Below are positions 28,112 to 38,666 of a DNA stretch of 64,000 nt, in pieces. Origin of the DNA: Stutzerimonas stutzeri (GTDB lineage Bacteria; Pseudomonadota; Gammaproteobacteria; Enterobacterales; Pasteurellaceae); the NCBI GenBank assembly GCA_901420285.1, contig CABDVE010000001.1, forward strand, positions 930,001 through 994,000, given 5' to 3'. Under the pieces are notes generated by a model that had not been told where the DNA came from, did no database searches, and saw nothing but the letters and a program-made list of their open reading frames with translations. Position numbers and translations under genes: made by a program. Positions within the stretch are counted from its first letter, which is position 1, and the number at the start of each line of letters is the position of its first letter.

Positions 28112-28180
28112 ATTTTGTGAGGGTAATTTCGCTTTTTATAATGGTTTAATTTTGAAAAAATTGACCGGCTTTGTTCGGTA

Positions 28181-28759
28181 TTATGCTGCAACCATTACCA
28201 TCGCCGGACGAATTACGCGACCGTTCAAAATGTAGCCTTTTTGCAAAACGGCGGTAATATGATTGGATTCGACACCTTCCGCCGGTTGCATGGAAATCGC
28301 TTGGTGCAAATCAGGATTAAAGAGTTCACCTACCGCACCGATCGGTTCTACTCCAAAACGGGCTACGGTGGAAAGCAATTCTTTTAAAGTCAGTTGCACG
28401 CCGTCAAATAATGCTTTTACACTTTCGTCTTCGGTATTCGCCGGGGTCGCAAGGGCGCGTTCTAAATTATCGATGGTATTTAAAATATCTTTCGAGAATT
28501 TTTCTAAGGCGAATTTGTGGGCTTTTTCTATGTCTTGTTCGGTACGACGACGAATATTGTCGATTTCCGCACGCGTGCGAAGTAGCAAATCTTGCTCTTT
28601 TTTAGCGGTTTCTTCCACTTGCGCTTTAAGTTGTTCTTCTAATTCTTGAACCCGCGCAATAGCTTCTTCTAATGGATCCGCCGATTGTGGCTCATTTGCC
28701 TGTTGAATTTCTTCAACAGCTTTTTCATTTACGTTCGTTTTTTGCTCTTGTTCAGACAT
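28181..28759 (-). CDS. grpE: GrpE, nucleotide exchange factor of DnaK
   Basis: A 192-residue protein with an acidic, coiled-coil N-terminal half (about residues 10-90) and the C-terminal beta domain ending [17 protein letters not shown], the conserved GrpE tail. It releases ADP from DnaK in the heat-shock chaperone cycle. The ATG at 28759 has GGAGAA seven bases upstream; the frame extends 11 codons further without such support. It is divergent from nadK. No clear sigma-32 promoter was identified. Confidence 0.95.
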   Translation of the reverse strand: MSEQEQKTNVNEKAVEEIQQANEPQSADPLEEAIARVQELEEQLKAQVEETAKKEQDLLLRTRAEIDNIRRRTEQDIEKAHKFALEKFSKDILNTIDNLERALATPANTEDESVKALFDGVQLTLKELLSTVARFGVEPIGAVGELFNPDLHQAISMQPAEGVESNHITAVLQKGYILNGRVIRPAMVMVAA

Positions 28760-28818
28760 TTTGTTCTCCATTAATTTAAAAATTGGCGGCATTTTAGCAA
28801 AACTAAACTGCTCTGTAA

Positions 28819-28824
28819 TATAAT
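28819..28824 (+). promoter_or_regulatory. Probable -10 box for nadK
   Basis: A perfect TATAAT lies in the grpE-nadK divergent gap, 50 bp before the nadK ATG. The -35 region is weak. Transcription would start near 28831, which makes an upstream TTG at 28835 an unlikely start codon. Confidence 0.45.
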
Positions 28825-28873
28825 AGCGAAAATTTTGAATTCAAGGCGGCGGAATCCCACTTATTTTACAAAG

Positions 28874-29764
28874 ATGAACGAGTTATATCATTCCTTTAAA
28901 ACCATCGGACTGGCGGGGAAACCGCGTAACGATGTGAATTTACAAATGCATAAGAATGTGTATCACTGGCTGACCGAGCGCGGTTATCAAGTGCTGGTGG
29001 AAAAAGAGGGAACGGAAACGCTTGAACTCCCAAGCACCGCATTGGCAACGTTGGATGACATCGGGCAACGGGCGCAACTTGTGATTGTGATCGGGGGCGA
29101 CGGAAATATGCTTGGGCGCGCTCGCATTCTGGCCAAATACAATATTCCGCTCGTCGGCATTAATCGAGGTAATCTTGGTTTTTTGACGGATATTGATCCG
29201 AAAAATGCTTATGCGCAGCTTGAAGCTTGTCTTGAGCGCGGAGAGTTTTTCGTGGAAGAACGTTTTCTGTTGGAAGCTAAAATCGAGCGAAGCAATGAAA
29301 TTATTGCGCAAGGCATTGCCATCAACGAAGCGGTAATTCATCCGGCAAAAATCGCACATATGATTGATTTCCATGTGTACATTAACGATAAACTCGCATT
29401 TTCGCAGCGTTCCGATGGGCTAATTGTGGCTACGCCAACGGGGTCTACCGCCTATTCTCTTTCTGCCGGCGGGCCGATTTTAACGCCGAATTTAAACGCC
29501 ATTGCTTTGGTGCCGATGTTTCCTCATACACTTTCTTCTCGTCCTTTGGTTGTGGATGGCGACAGTAAAATTTCTATCCGTTTTGCCGAACACAATACTT
29601 CTCAACTTGAAGTGGGCTGCGATAGCCAAATTGCTTTAAGTTTCTCGCCCGACGATGTTGTACATATCGAAAAAAGCATGCATAAATTGCGCTTGCTTCA
29701 TCTCAAAACCTACAATTATTACAATGTGTTAAGTGCCAAATTAGGCTGGTTAAAAAATTTCTGA
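28874..29764 (+). CDS. nadK: NAD kinase
   Basis: A 296-residue enzyme that phosphorylates NAD to NADP. Diagnostic motifs are [13 protein letters not shown] (GGDG with catalytic Asp), the NE-containing AINEAVIHP, and [16 protein letters not shown]. The ATG at 28874 gives the usual length. The gene order grpE/nadK/recN matches H. influenzae as I recall it. A GCACCGCATTGG word at 29036 is read as STAL. recN follows 74 bp later under its own SOS control. Confidence 0.95.
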   Translation: MNELYHSFKTIGLAGKPRNDVNLQMHKNVYHWLTERGYQVLVEKEGTETLELPSTALATLDDIGQRAQLVIVIGGDGNMLGRARILAKYNIPLVGINRGNLGFLTDIDPKNAYAQLEACLERGEFFVEERFLLEAKIERSNEIIAQGIAINEAVIHPAKIAHMIDFHVYINDKLAFSQRSDGLIVATPTGSTAYSLSAGGPILTPNLNAIALVPMFPHTLSSRPLVVDGDSKISIRFAEHNTSQLEVGCDSQIALSFSPDDVVHIEKSMHKLRLLHLKTYNYYNVLSAKLGWLKNF

Positions 29765-29785
29765 TAAATCATAAAAAATGCTTTA

Positions 29786-29822
29786 CTGTATATGAAATCA
29801 GTATTAATATAAAAATATACAG
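29786..29822. promoter_or_regulatory. LexA (SOS) boxes upstream of recN
   Basis: CTGTATATGAAATCAG (29786-29801) has the CTG-N10-CAG form of a LexA operator. Five bases on, ATATAAAAATATACAG (29807-29822) keeps the right half-site ATACAG but not the left CTG. Two tandem operators resemble the multiple LexA boxes of E. coli recN. Confidence 0.75.
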
Positions 29823-29838
29823 TAATAAAGGATTTTTT

Positions 29839-31515
29839 ATGCTTACTCAACTTACCATTAATAATTTTGCCATTGTCCGCCAATTGGAAATTGAACTTGC
29901 TAAAGGAATGTCGGTGATCACAGGTGAAACCGGCGCGGGGAAATCTATTGCGATTGATGCGTTGGGATTATGTTTAGGACAACGTGTTGAAAGCTCAATG
30001 GTAAGGGATGGGCAGGAGCGCGCGGAAATTTGTGCGAGTTTTTATATTGAGCCGCATAATCCGGCTTTCCAGTGGTTGCAAGAGCAAGAATTGCAAGATC
30101 CCGATAATCCTTCCGACTGTATTTTACGCCGTCTGATTAACGCGGATGGCCGTTCGAAAGCTTTTATTAATAGTACGCCTGTTTCTGCAGCGCAACTTAA
30201 AGAAATTGGGCAATACCTTATCCACATTAACGGGCAGCACGCCTCTCAGTTATTACTCAAAAACGACTATCAACTTCAACTCGTCGATAGCTTCGCGCAG
30301 CATTCAGACTTGTTAAATCAAATGCGTGAAGATTATCGCGCATGGAAAAATCTTCAAACCCAAGTCAAAACTTTCCGACAAAAAGTGACTGAGAATGAAG
30401 CAAAGAAACAGCTTTTACAGTATCAAGTGGAAGAGTTAGACGAATTTAATTTACGTCCGAATGAATATCTTGAATTGGAAGAAGAGCAGCGTCGTTTATC
30501 CAATAGTGAGCAGTTAACCCAGCTTTCGCAATCGGCATTGCAGATTCTAAGCGAAAATGAAACGGTTAATGTCGATACGATGCTATATCGTGCAACGCAA
30601 TATATTAATGAGCTTGTAGAGCTTGATCCACATTATGCGGGAGCACAAGCCCTTCTTAACGACGCATTAATTCAAGTGCAAGAAGCAACAAATGAGATAC
30701 AGAATTTATCTTCCGGTATCGAACAAGATCCGATGTTATTACAAGAAATCGAACAACGCATGGGACAGGCTTTACAGCTTGCCAAAAAGCATAATGTTAA
30801 ACCGCAAGATTTGGTTGAATGCCATCACAAATTAAAAGCGGAATTGGCGACGCTTGTCGATTTTTCCGAAAGTGAGGAGACCTTGATCGCTCAAGAAAAA
30901 GTGGCGTTTACTCAAATGTTAGCGACGGCAACCGCATTAAGCGCAAGTCGTAAGAAGGCGGCGGATAAACTGGCGCAGCAGGTCACTAAATACATTAAGC
31001 AACTTGCTATGGAAAATGCGGAATTTTATATAGAAGTCGATGCCGATAATGACAATGTATCCGCAAACGGTGTGGATGCGGTGCTGTTTACTTTACGCAG
31101 TAACTTGGGACAACCCGCTCAGCCGTTAGCAAAAGTGGCGTCCGGTGGCGAACTTTCTCGTATTTCGTTGGCTATTCAAGTGTTAACTTCGGATCAATCC
31201 GCCATTCCAACATTGATTTTCGATGAAGTAGATGTAGGGATTAGTGGCTCTACGGCGAGCGTTGTGGGTAAATTGCTACGCCAATTAGGTGATAAATGTC
31301 AAGTGCTGTGCGTAACGCATTTACCGCAAGTTGCATGCTGCGGACATAATCAATTCAACGTTGAAAAATTTATCATTGATGAAAAAACTGAGACAAAAAT
31401 GACTGCTCTTTCACAAGAGGAACGCGTTCCTGCATTGGCACGTTTACTTGGCGGTAGTCAAATTACGGAGTTGGCATTAGCCAATGCAAGAGAAATGTTG
31501 GAGTCGGTTATTTAA
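29839..31515 (+). CDS. recN: DNA repair protein RecN
   Basis: A 558-residue SMC-like ATPase used in double-strand-break repair. Walker A GETGAGKSIAID lies near residue 32, central coiled coils span about residues 155-380, the ABC signature is ASGGELSRISLA, and Walker B is TLIFDEVDVGISG. The start has AAGGA six bases upstream. LexA boxes just upstream make it an SOS gene. Confidence 0.96.
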   Translation: MLTQLTINNFAIVRQLEIELAKGMSVITGETGAGKSIAIDALGLCLGQRVESSMVRDGQERAEICASFYIEPHNPAFQWLQEQELQDPDNPSDCILRRLINADGRSKAFINSTPVSAAQLKEIGQYLIHINGQHASQLLLKNDYQLQLVDSFAQHSDLLNQMREDYRAWKNLQTQVKTFRQKVTENEAKKQLLQYQVEELDEFNLRPNEYLELEEEQRRLSNSEQLTQLSQSALQILSENETVNVDTMLYRATQYINELVELDPHYAGAQALLNDALIQVQEATNEIQNLSSGIEQDPMLLQEIEQRMGQALQLAKKHNVKPQDLVECHHKLKAELATLVDFSESEETLIAQEKVAFTQMLATATALSASRKKAADKLAQQVTKYIKQLAMENAEFYIEVDADNDNVSANGVDAVLFTLRSNLGQPAQPLAKVASGGELSRISLAIQVLTSDQSAIPTLIFDEVDVGISGSTASVVGKLLRQLGDKCQVLCVTHLPQVACCGHNQFNVEKFIIDEKTETKMTALSQEERVPALARLLGGSQITELALANAREMLESVI

Positions 31516-31609
31516 TAATTTCTCGGATAATTAAATCATCCGAGAAGTGACAGTTATTTATATTGTTCGCTAGATGGGTTGCTTGTTAGCATTATTGGCG
31601 GGGAAGAAC

Positions 31610-33514
31610 TTACGAATCTTGTTTACTTTCTTCTTCTAAGCGAGGTTCGTTTATTTCTTGGCTCTTTTGTTTCTGGCTTTTTTGTTCTTCATCATTTGCC
31701 AGAATTTCAGCCGCTTCATCATTTAAGGCTTCGGCATTTAGATGCGGTTTAATAAAAGGTTGCGGTGTCCAATAACGACGAACGATATCCATTGAGAATC
31801 CATGTAATACTTCTTCGTTTAAGCGTTCTTGATCAAGACGACGAACTTCGGTAATCACTTCATCAGCTTCCATTTTGTTGACGCCTAGGCGCATTAAAGT
31901 CGCGTGGCCAAGGGTTAGAGCGGATTCAAAGGTTTCGCGAACGATATAGTCTACATCTTGTTTGATTAAATTAACGGTAGTTTGGCGATCATAAGTACGG
32001 GTTAAAATCGGCAAATCCGGATAAGCATGCTTAAGTTGCGTTACAATGCTTTCAATGCGGTCGGTATCGTTAATTCCGATTACTATGCATTTAGCTTTAT
32101 TAATACCGGCAGCGTGTAACACGTCTAAGCGCACACCGTCACCGTAGTATACTTTAAAACCGAATTTTGCGGCGGCACGGATATTTTCAATATTACGATC
32201 AATAACTGATACGTTAATGCCTCGGACAAGTAGGGTTTGGCATACGATTTGGCTGAAACGTCCGAAACCTAATACCAAAACGGAATCTTCTAAATTCGTT
32301 ATCGAATCAAGATCCGAGATATCTTCCGTCGTAGGGTTTTTAACGGCTCGACGTTGGAGAATTGTGCGCACAGCTAAAGTAATTAACGGTGAGAAAAGCA
32401 TTGAAATGATCACCGCGGCGGTAAGGGCTGCGCTTTGCTCTTTATTTAACACCCCGGCAGCTAATGCGGCGGAGAATAATACGAAAGCAAATTCACCACC
32501 ATGCGCCATCATGGACATACGACTGATAGATTCGGGACGATTCAATCTTGTTAAGCGTGCGACCAGATAAATGGAAATGGCTTTGCCAATCACATAAATA
32601 CATACGATACCAAGCAACCAAAACGCATGATGGAACACGAGACTTAAATCTAGCGACATGCCAACGCCCATAAAGAATAAACCGAGCAACAAACCTCGGA
32701 AAGGTTCAATATCGGCTTCTAATTGATGGCGGAAAGCAGACTCCGACAGCATCACGCCGGCGACGAAAGAGCCCATTGCCATAGAAAGTCCACCGGCTTC
32801 CATTGCTAATGCAGCGCCCAGTACTACAAGCAAAGCTGCGGCGGTCATCATTTCGCGAATATGTACTTTGGAAATTAAACGGAAAATTGGGTTCATCAAC
32901 CATTTACCGGCAACAATTAAACCAATCACAGCAGAAAGTGCAATGCCGATAGACGTCCAGTTTGTATTGTGTTCAATGTGTTTGGTTTCTGGCATTAAAA
33001 AAGCAATAGAAGCTAATAATGGCACGATGGAGAGATCTTCAAAAATCAACGTGGAAATGACCCGTTGGCCTTTCGGAGTATTGCTAATGCCTCGTTCTTC
33101 CAACACTTGCATAACGATAGCGGTGGACGAAAGCGTGAAACCCATTCCTGCAATAAATGCCACTTCCTTCGATAAATCCAAAACATAGATACCGGCAAGG
33201 GTGAGTAGCGTGCCGCACAGCCCTACTTGCAACAAGCCTCGACCGAAAATTGCTTTGCGCATTGCCCATAAGCGTTCGGGGTGCATTTCAAGTCCGATGA
33301 TAAATAAGAACATCACCACACCTAATTCTGCCATGTGAACCACAGAAGAGGGATCTTCAATCACACCGAATACGGAAGGCCCGATTAAACAGCCGGCAAC
33401 TAAATAACCTAATACGCTACCAAGCCCTAGACGTTTGAAAAGCGGCACAATGGTCACGCTGATGGCGAGCAATACGACGGTTTTAATTAATTCGGGGCTG
33501 ATAACATTCGACAT
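31610..33514 (-). CDS. Kef-type monovalent cation/proton antiporter with NAD-binding domain
   Basis: A 634-residue CPA2-family antiporter. About twelve membrane helices fill residues 5-385, including the Kef signature HQLEADIEPFRGLLLGLFF. A cytoplasmic TrkA-N (RCK) domain follows from VLVLGFGRFSQIVCQ near residue 405, with a dinucleotide-binding GFGRF. The C-terminal tail is highly charged. KefB/KefC relatives are potassium efflux systems gated by glutathione adducts; I see no adjacent ancillary oxidoreductase gene (kefF/kefG type). The ATG at 33514 is preferred over one 13 codons upstream. A CAATGCGGT word (32053) is read as RIE. Confidence 0.85.
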   Translation of the reverse strand: MSNVISPELIKTVVLLAISVTIVPLFKRLGLGSVLGYLVAGCLIGPSVFGVIEDPSSVVHMAELGVVMFLFIIGLEMHPERLWAMRKAIFGRGLLQVGLCGTLLTLAGIYVLDLSKEVAFIAGMGFTLSSTAIVMQVLEERGISNTPKGQRVISTLIFEDLSIVPLLASIAFLMPETKHIEHNTNWTSIGIALSAVIGLIVAGKWLMNPIFRLISKVHIREMMTAAALLVVLGAALAMEAGGLSMAMGSFVAGVMLSESAFRHQLEADIEPFRGLLLGLFFMGVGMSLDLSLVFHHAFWLLGIVCIYVIGKAISIYLVARLTRLNRPESISRMSMMAHGGEFAFVLFSAALAAGVLNKEQSAALTAAVIISMLFSPLITLAVRTILQRRAVKNPTTEDISDLDSITNLEDSVLVLGFGRFSQIVCQTLLVRGINVSVIDRNIENIRAAAKFGFKVYYGDGVRLDVLHAAGINKAKCIVIGINDTDRIESIVTQLKHAYPDLPILTRTYDRQTTVNLIKQDVDYIVRETFESALTLGHATLMRLGVNKMEADEVITEVRRLDQERLNEEVLHGFSMDIVRRYWTPQPFIKPHLNAEALNDEAAEILANDEEQKSQKQKSQEINEPRLEEESKQDS

Positions 33515-33626
33515 TGGAAACCTATAAAAAATAAGTGAATTTGTCTTTTTCAACGAAATTTAGTGATTGTGCAAGGCTGAAGTTATGCTTACGAAATTAT
33601 TTCGGCGTTTATTAGGGTGTCGCCAC

Positions 33627-33660
33627 AGCACCGCATTGGAAACGGTTTCAATGCGGTGCT
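33627..33660. repeat. Palindromic AGCACCGCATTG/CAATGCGGTGCT hairpin element in a divergent promoter region
   Basis: Perfect arms around GAAACGGTTT. Unlike the other six copies it sits between the starts of divergent genes (kef and yeaL), where a terminator is not expected. The 340-bp gap also holds a TATAAT at 33792-33797, a plausible -10 for yeaL; nothing else was recognised. Confidence 0.9.
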
Positions 33661-33854
33661 GTAAACTGATGCCAAATTCCGCTTGATTCATGGTTAGATA
33701 TGTTCGTCAATTGTTTTGTGCGCTTGTACCGTAACGCTGTTATTCTAGCTTTTTTCTATTAAATAAAAAACACAGAAAAGGCATAAATTGCTATAATTTA
33801 GCGCACTTTAATTCTCAAAATCGTCATTTTTATGGCTGTACTTTAGGGCTTTTT

Positions 33855-34307
33855 ATGTCATTGCAATTGAATATGATCGCCTTGTTATTGGTGGTTCTGA
33901 TCATGCTCGGGCTACTCAGCCACAATAGCTCCATCACCATTTCCGCTGCGGTGTTATTGATCATGCAGCAAACGTTTCTCGCTCAATATATTCCCTATTT
34001 GGAAAAATACGGCTTGAGTATTGGTATCGTGATTTTAACGATTGGCGTTTTGAGCCCCTTGGTTTCCGGCAAAATTCAGCTGCCGGGCTTGTCGGCCTTT
34101 GTCAGTTGGAAAATGTTCGTTGCCATTGCGGTGGGGGTATTGGTTGCCTGGCTTGCGGGCAAAGGCGTTCCGCTAATGGGTGAACAACCGGTATTGGTGA
34201 CAGGCTTGGTCATCGGCACCATTATCGGTGTCTCTTTTCTGGGTGGAATCCCGGTGGGACCGCTTATCGCGGCAGGTATTTTGGCATTACTCATAGGAAA
34301 ATTTTAA
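33855..34307 (+). CDS. yeaL: YeaL family membrane protein (DUF441/UPF0756)
   Basis: A 150-residue membrane protein with four hydrophobic helices matching the DUF441 family ([21 protein letters not shown] near the start; [17 protein letters not shown] at the end). Its function is unknown. AGGG precedes the ATG by six bases. It is first of a tight three-gene unit with ygdD (adjacent) and hrpA (4-bp overlap). Confidence 0.88.
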   Translation: MSLQLNMIALLLVVLIMLGLLSHNSSITISAAVLLIMQQTFLAQYIPYLEKYGLSIGIVILTIGVLSPLVSGKIQLPGLSAFVSWKMFVAIAVGVLVAWLAGKGVPLMGEQPVLVTGLVIGTIIGVSFLGGIPVGPLIAAGILALLIGKF

Positions 34308-34682
34308 ATGAAAAACAAATGGTTATTGATTGCCGCCTTGAGCGGTTTTTTCTGTGTGGCACTCGGTGCGTTTGCCGCCCATGCATTAGGCCATGTTTTA
34401 GACGAGAAAGCCCTCGCCTGGATCGATACCGGCTTAAAATATCAAATCTTCCATACGCTTGCTGTTCTGGTTATTGCCTTATCCCTCTGGCATGAGGCTA
34501 AATTTGCACGATTAGCGATGCTTGCATGGTCATTGGGTATTTTATTATTCAGCGGCAGCTTATACGCTCTTGCTTTTGGCGCCGGTAAATTTTTAGTCTG
34601 GATTACGCCGGTTGGCGGTACACTCTTTTTAATCGGCTGGCTTTGCTTGGCTTACGGGAGTTTTAAAAGTAAATCAGTATGA
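34308..34682 (+). CDS. ygdD: YgdD family membrane protein (DUF423)
   Basis: A 124-residue membrane protein with four helices. It contains the DUF423 features FFCVALGAFAAHAL near the start and KYQIFHTLAVL in the middle, followed by SGSLYALAFG. Its function is not established. It starts immediately after the yeaL stop and overlaps the hrpA start by four bases (ATGA). Confidence 0.88.
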   Translation: MKNKWLLIAALSGFFCVALGAFAAHALGHVLDEKALAWIDTGLKYQIFHTLAVLVIALSLWHEAKFARLAMLAWSLGILLFSGSLYALAFGAGKFLVWITPVGGTLFLIGWLCLAYGSFKSKSV

Positions 34683-37600
34683 AGAATAGCACTGTAAAAC
34701 ACGAATTAACCCCGCTACAACAATCCCTTTTTTCTCAATTAAATAACATCATGCTGGTAGATAAACGCCGTTTATCTGCTCGCATTCATGGCATCGGCAA
34801 AATTAAAAGCCAAGAAGCCCAACAAGCCGTTGCGGCTGAAATCCAACAGCAAATTGAACAAGCAAGATTACGTGTAGAAAATCGTAAAAGTGCGGTTAAA
34901 AATCCGATTGTTTTTCCAGAAAGTTTGCCGGTTAGCCAACGCAAAGCAGAAATTGAAAAACTGCTTTCCGAGCATCAAGTGATCGTCGTGGCAGGGGAAA
35001 CCGGTTCGGGGAAAACCACTCAGTTGCCGAAAATGTGTTTGGAACTGGGATTGGGCAATCTAGGCACCATCGGACACACCCAACCACGCCGCATTGCAGC
35101 CCGTTCGGTAGCGGCTCGAATCGCCGAAGAATTGCAAACAGAACTTGGCGATTTGGTGGGCTACAAAGTCCGTTTTAACGATCAGATTAGCGATAACACC
35201 CAAATCAAATTAATGACGGACGGGATTTTACTGGCTGAAATTCAAACGGATCGTTTCCTCAATCAATATTCCTGCCTGATTATTGATGAAGCCCATGAAC
35301 GCAGCTTGAACAACGATTTTATTCTTGGTTATCTGAAACAGCTGCTGCCACGCCGTCGTGATTTAAAACTCATCATCACTTCCGCGACCATTGACGTGGA
35401 ACGTTTTTCCAAACATTTCAATAACGCGCCGATTATCGAAGTCTCGGGCAGAACTTATCCCGTGGAAGTGCGTTATCGTCCTGTTGCGGAAGAGGACGAT
35501 CAAGATCAGCTACAAGGTATTCTCAATGCCGTGGACGAACTGCAATCGGAAGGGCGCGGCGATATTTTGATTTTTATGAACGGTGAACGGGAAATTCGCG
35601 ACACCGCCGAAGCCTTACAAAAGCAAAATTTAAAACACACGGAAATCCTACCACTCTTTGCCCGCTTGTCTGCGCAAGAACAAAATAAAATTTTCCATCC
35701 GAGCGGATTAAATCGCATTGTGTTAGCCACCAACGTGGCAGAAACCTCACTCACCGTGCCGGGCATTAAATATGTGATTGACCCCGGCACGGCGCGCATT
35801 TCTCGTTATAGTTACCGCACCAAAGTGCAACGCTTGCCGATTGAACCCATTTCACAGGCTTCTGCCAATCAGCGAAAAGGGCGTTGCGGACGGGTGAGCG
35901 AAGGCATTTGTATTCGCCTTTATTCGGAAGAGGATTTTAACAATCGCCCGGAATTTACCGATCCGGAAATTCTGCGCACCAATTTGGCTTCCGTCATTTT
36001 GCAAATGACGGCGTTGGGTTTGGACGACATCGAAGCGTTCCCCTTTGTCGATGCGCCGGATAAACGGCACATTCAAGATGGCGTGAAATTGTTGGAAGAG
36101 TTGGGTGCGATTCAACCTAAGAAAATTAAATCATATAAAAATGATGGCGCTCGTGATGGCGCGCGTCTCCCGACGCGTGCTAGCGAATCGACAGAGAAAA
36201 AGCAAGGTTGGGAACTTACCCCAATCGGTCGCCAACTTGCCCAGCTTCCGGTCGATCCGCGCCTTGCCAAAATGCTCCTAAGTGCGGTCGATTTTGGCAG
36301 CGTTTATGAAGTGATGATTATTGTCTCGGCGTTATCCATTCAAGATCCGCGTGAACGTCCGACAGAAAAACAACAGGCTTCCGACGAAAAACATCGTCGC
36401 TTTGCCGATAAAAAATCGGATTTCTTAGCATTCTTGAACTTGTGGAATTATGTGCAAGAACAGCAAAAGGCATTGACGAAAAATCAATTCCGTCGCCAAT
36501 GTCAAAAGGATTTTTTAAATTATTTACGTATTCGTGAATGGCAGGATATTTATCAACAAATTCGCCTTGCCGTGCGTGAAATGGGCTTGCCGATTAATTC
36601 GGAAAGAGCCGAATATCAGCAAATTCACACCGCGCTTTTAAGCGGTTTGCTGTCGCATATCGGCTTAAAAGAGGCGGAGAAACAACAATATCTCGGCGCG
36701 CGCAATGCGCATTTTGCGATTTTTCCCAATTCCGTGCTTTTCAAAAAACAACCCAAATGGGTGATGGCGGCAGAGTTGGTGGAAACCTCCAAGCTTTGGG
36801 GACGCATGGTGGCGGAAATTGAGCCGGAATGGATTGAGCCACTCGCCGAGCATTTAACGAAAAAATCTTATTCTGAACCGCGCTGGTCGAAATCCCGCGG
36901 GGCGGTGATTGCCGATGAAAAAGTCAGTTTGTATGGCGTGCCGATTGTGGCAGCCCGACCAGTGAATTACGGCGCCATTGACCCAAGGGTGAGCCGTGAG
37001 ATCTTTATTCAATCTGCCTTAGTGGAGGGGGATTGGAATACCAAGCATAAATTCTTCAAGCAAAATCAGCAGCTGATTCGTGAAGTTGAGGAATTGGAAC
37101 ACAAAAGCCGTCGCCGCGATATTTTGGTGGACGAGCGTACCTTATTTGAGTTTTACGATCAGCGTATCGGCACTGACGTGGTGTCGCAAAAGCATTTTAA
37201 TACCTGGTGGAAAAAGGCGGAAAAACAAAATCCTGAACTGCTTAATTTTGAACGCTCATTTTTGATTAATGATGATGTGGAGCAGGTGAGCAAGCTGGAT
37301 TTCCCGAATTTCTGGCATCAAGGCAATTTAAAACTCAAACTGACTTATCAATTTGAACCGGGTACCGATGCGGATGGTGTGACCGTACATATTCCGTTGC
37401 CGCTGCTCAACCAAGTGGAAATGACGGGCTTTGATTGGCAAATTCCGGGCTTACGGGAAGAACTGGTCATTGCGTTGATTAAATCTCTGCCGAAATCTTA
37501 TCGCCGTAATTTCGTGCCGGCACCGAATTATGCCCAAGCCTTTTTAGGACGCGTCGTGCCATTGGAAAAACCGTTGTTGGATACGTTGATTCATGAATTG

Positions 37601-38659
37601 CGCCGTATGACGGGCGTCACCGTAGAAGCGGAACATTGGAATTGGGAACAAATCCCGAGCCATTTGAAAATGACTTTCCGCGTGGTGGATGAAAACGGCA
37701 AGAAAATCGCCGAATCCATGAATTTGGACGAGCTGAAATTTAGCTTAAAAGATCGTGTGCAAGAAAGCATTTCTGCGGTGGCAGATGATGGCATTGAGCA
37801 AAGCGGGCTGCACATTTGGAGTTTTGCCGAGCTGCCGCAATGTTACGAACAAAAACAGCACGGTTTCAGTGTGAAAGCCTTTCCTGCCATTGTGGATGAA
37901 AAAGACGCAGTGGGTATTAAACTGTTTGAAACGGAATTTGAACAAGCGGTGGAAATGCAACAAGGTCTGCGTCGCTTGTTGCTGCTCAACGTGCCGTCAC
38001 CGATTAAATATCTGCATGAAAAATTGCCGAATAAAGCCAAATTAGGGTTGTATTTTACGCCGTTTGGTCGTGTGTTGGATTTAATTGACGACTGCATTGC
38101 CTGTGCCGTGGATAAACTGATTGCGGATTTCGGCGGCTTTGTGTGGAACGAAGAAGGCTTTGATAAGCTACGCGATTTCGTACGGGAAAATCTTAACGAA
38201 GTTACCGTGGATATTGCGCAAAAAGTCGAGCAGATCCTTACACTTACACATCAGATCAATCAACGCTTAAAAGGCAAAATGGATTTTACTATGGCATTTG
38301 CGCTTTCCGATATAAAAAGCCAAATTGCCGGTTTGATTTATCAAGGCTTCGTGCAAAAAAGCGGCTACGCCCGCCTGCCGGATTTACTCCGTTATCTGCA
38401 AGCCATCGATAAACGCATGGATAAACTCGCTCAGGATGTGAATCGCGATCGCGCCGCTATGTTACGCGTGGAACAAGTGCAACAAGCCTACCAACAACTT
38501 CTTGCTAAACTCCCGAAATCCAAACCGATTTCGGATGAGGTGGCGGAGATTCGCTATATGATTGAAGAATTGCGTGTGAGTTTGTTTGCACAGCAGTTAG
38601 GGACGAAGTATCAGGTGTCGGAGAAGAGGGTTTTGAATTTGATTTCACAATTGGGGTAG
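34679..38659 (+). CDS. hrpA: HrpA, ATP-dependent RNA helicase (DEAH family)
   Basis: A 1326-residue DEAH-box helicase. It has Walker A GETGSGKTTQLPK near residue 107, DEAH in LIIDEAHERS, SATID, and QRKGRCGRVSEG (motif VI), then the helicase-associated domain and the long C-terminal region typical of HrpA (about 1300 residues). E. coli HrpA acts on stalled ribosomes and mRNA processing. It overlaps ygdD by four bases. Around residues 484-507, between the RecA2 and winged-helix parts, an in-frame insertion (NDGARDGARLPTRASESTEK) is encoded by a hairpin repeat. Confidence 0.95.
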   Translation: MKNSTVKHELTPLQQSLFSQLNNIMLVDKRRLSARIHGIGKIKSQEAQQAVAAEIQQQIEQARLRVENRKSAVKNPIVFPESLPVSQRKAEIEKLLSEHQVIVVAGETGSGKTTQLPKMCLELGLGNLGTIGHTQPRRIAARSVAARIAEELQTELGDLVGYKVRFNDQISDNTQIKLMTDGILLAEIQTDRFLNQYSCLIIDEAHERSLNNDFILGYLKQLLPRRRDLKLIITSATIDVERFSKHFNNAPIIEVSGRTYPVEVRYRPVAEEDDQDQLQGILNAVDELQSEGRGDILIFMNGEREIRDTAEALQKQNLKHTEILPLFARLSAQEQNKIFHPSGLNRIVLATNVAETSLTVPGIKYVIDPGTARISRYSYRTKVQRLPIEPISQASANQRKGRCGRVSEGICIRLYSEEDFNNRPEFTDPEILRTNLASVILQMTALGLDDIEAFPFVDAPDKRHIQDGVKLLEELGAIQPKKIKSYKNDGARDGARLPTRASESTEKKQGWELTPIGRQLAQLPVDPRLAKMLLSAVDFGSVYEVMIIVSALSIQDPRERPTEKQQASDEKHRRFADKKSDFLAFLNLWNYVQEQQKALTKNQFRRQCQKDFLNYLRIREWQDIYQQIRLAVREMGLPINSERAEYQQIHTALLSGLLSHIGLKEAEKQQYLGARNAHFAIFPNSVLFKKQPKWVMAAELVETSKLWGRMVAEIEPEWIEPLAEHLTKKSYSEPRWSKSRGAVIADEKVSLYGVPIVAARPVNYGAIDPRVSREIFIQSALVEGDWNTKHKFFKQNQQLIREVEELEHKSRRRDILVDERTLFEFYDQRIGTDVVSQKHFNTWWKKAEKQNPELLNFERSFLINDDVEQVSKLDFPNFWHQGNLKLKLTYQFEPGTDADGVTVHIPLPLLNQVEMTGFDWQIPGLREELVIALIKSLPKSYRRNFVPAPNYAQAFLGRVVPLEKPLLDTLIHELRRMTGVTVEAEHWNWEQIPSHLKMTFRVVDENGKKIAESMNLDELKFSLKDRVQESISAVADDGIEQSGLHIWSFAELPQCYEQKQHGFSVKAFPAIVDEKDAVGIKLFETEFEQAVEMQQGLRRLLLLNVPSPIKYLHEKLPNKAKLGLYFTPFGRVLDLIDDCIACAVDKLIADFGGFVWNEEGFDKLRDFVRENLNEVTVDIAQKVEQILTLTHQINQRLKGKMDFTMAFALSDIKSQIAGLIYQGFVQKSGYARLPDLLRYLQAIDKRMDKLAQDVNRDRAAMLRVEQVQQAYQQLLAKLPKSKPISDEVAEIRYMIEELRVSLFAQQLGTKYQVSEKRVLNLISQLG
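36143..36187. repeat. Hairpin element inserted in frame within hrpA
   Basis: Within a segment of hrpA that looks inserted, the stem GCGCGCGTC (36159-36167) / GACGCGTGC (36172-36180) surrounds TCCC, flanked by GATG and TAGCGA. It resembles the element at 40186-40230 (GATAGCGC-AAGCGTCC-ACGCTTGTGCT). Both read GAT-R-GCGC, a short arm, a CC loop, and the returning arm. Confidence 0.6.
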
Positions 38660-38666
38660 ATAAGCA

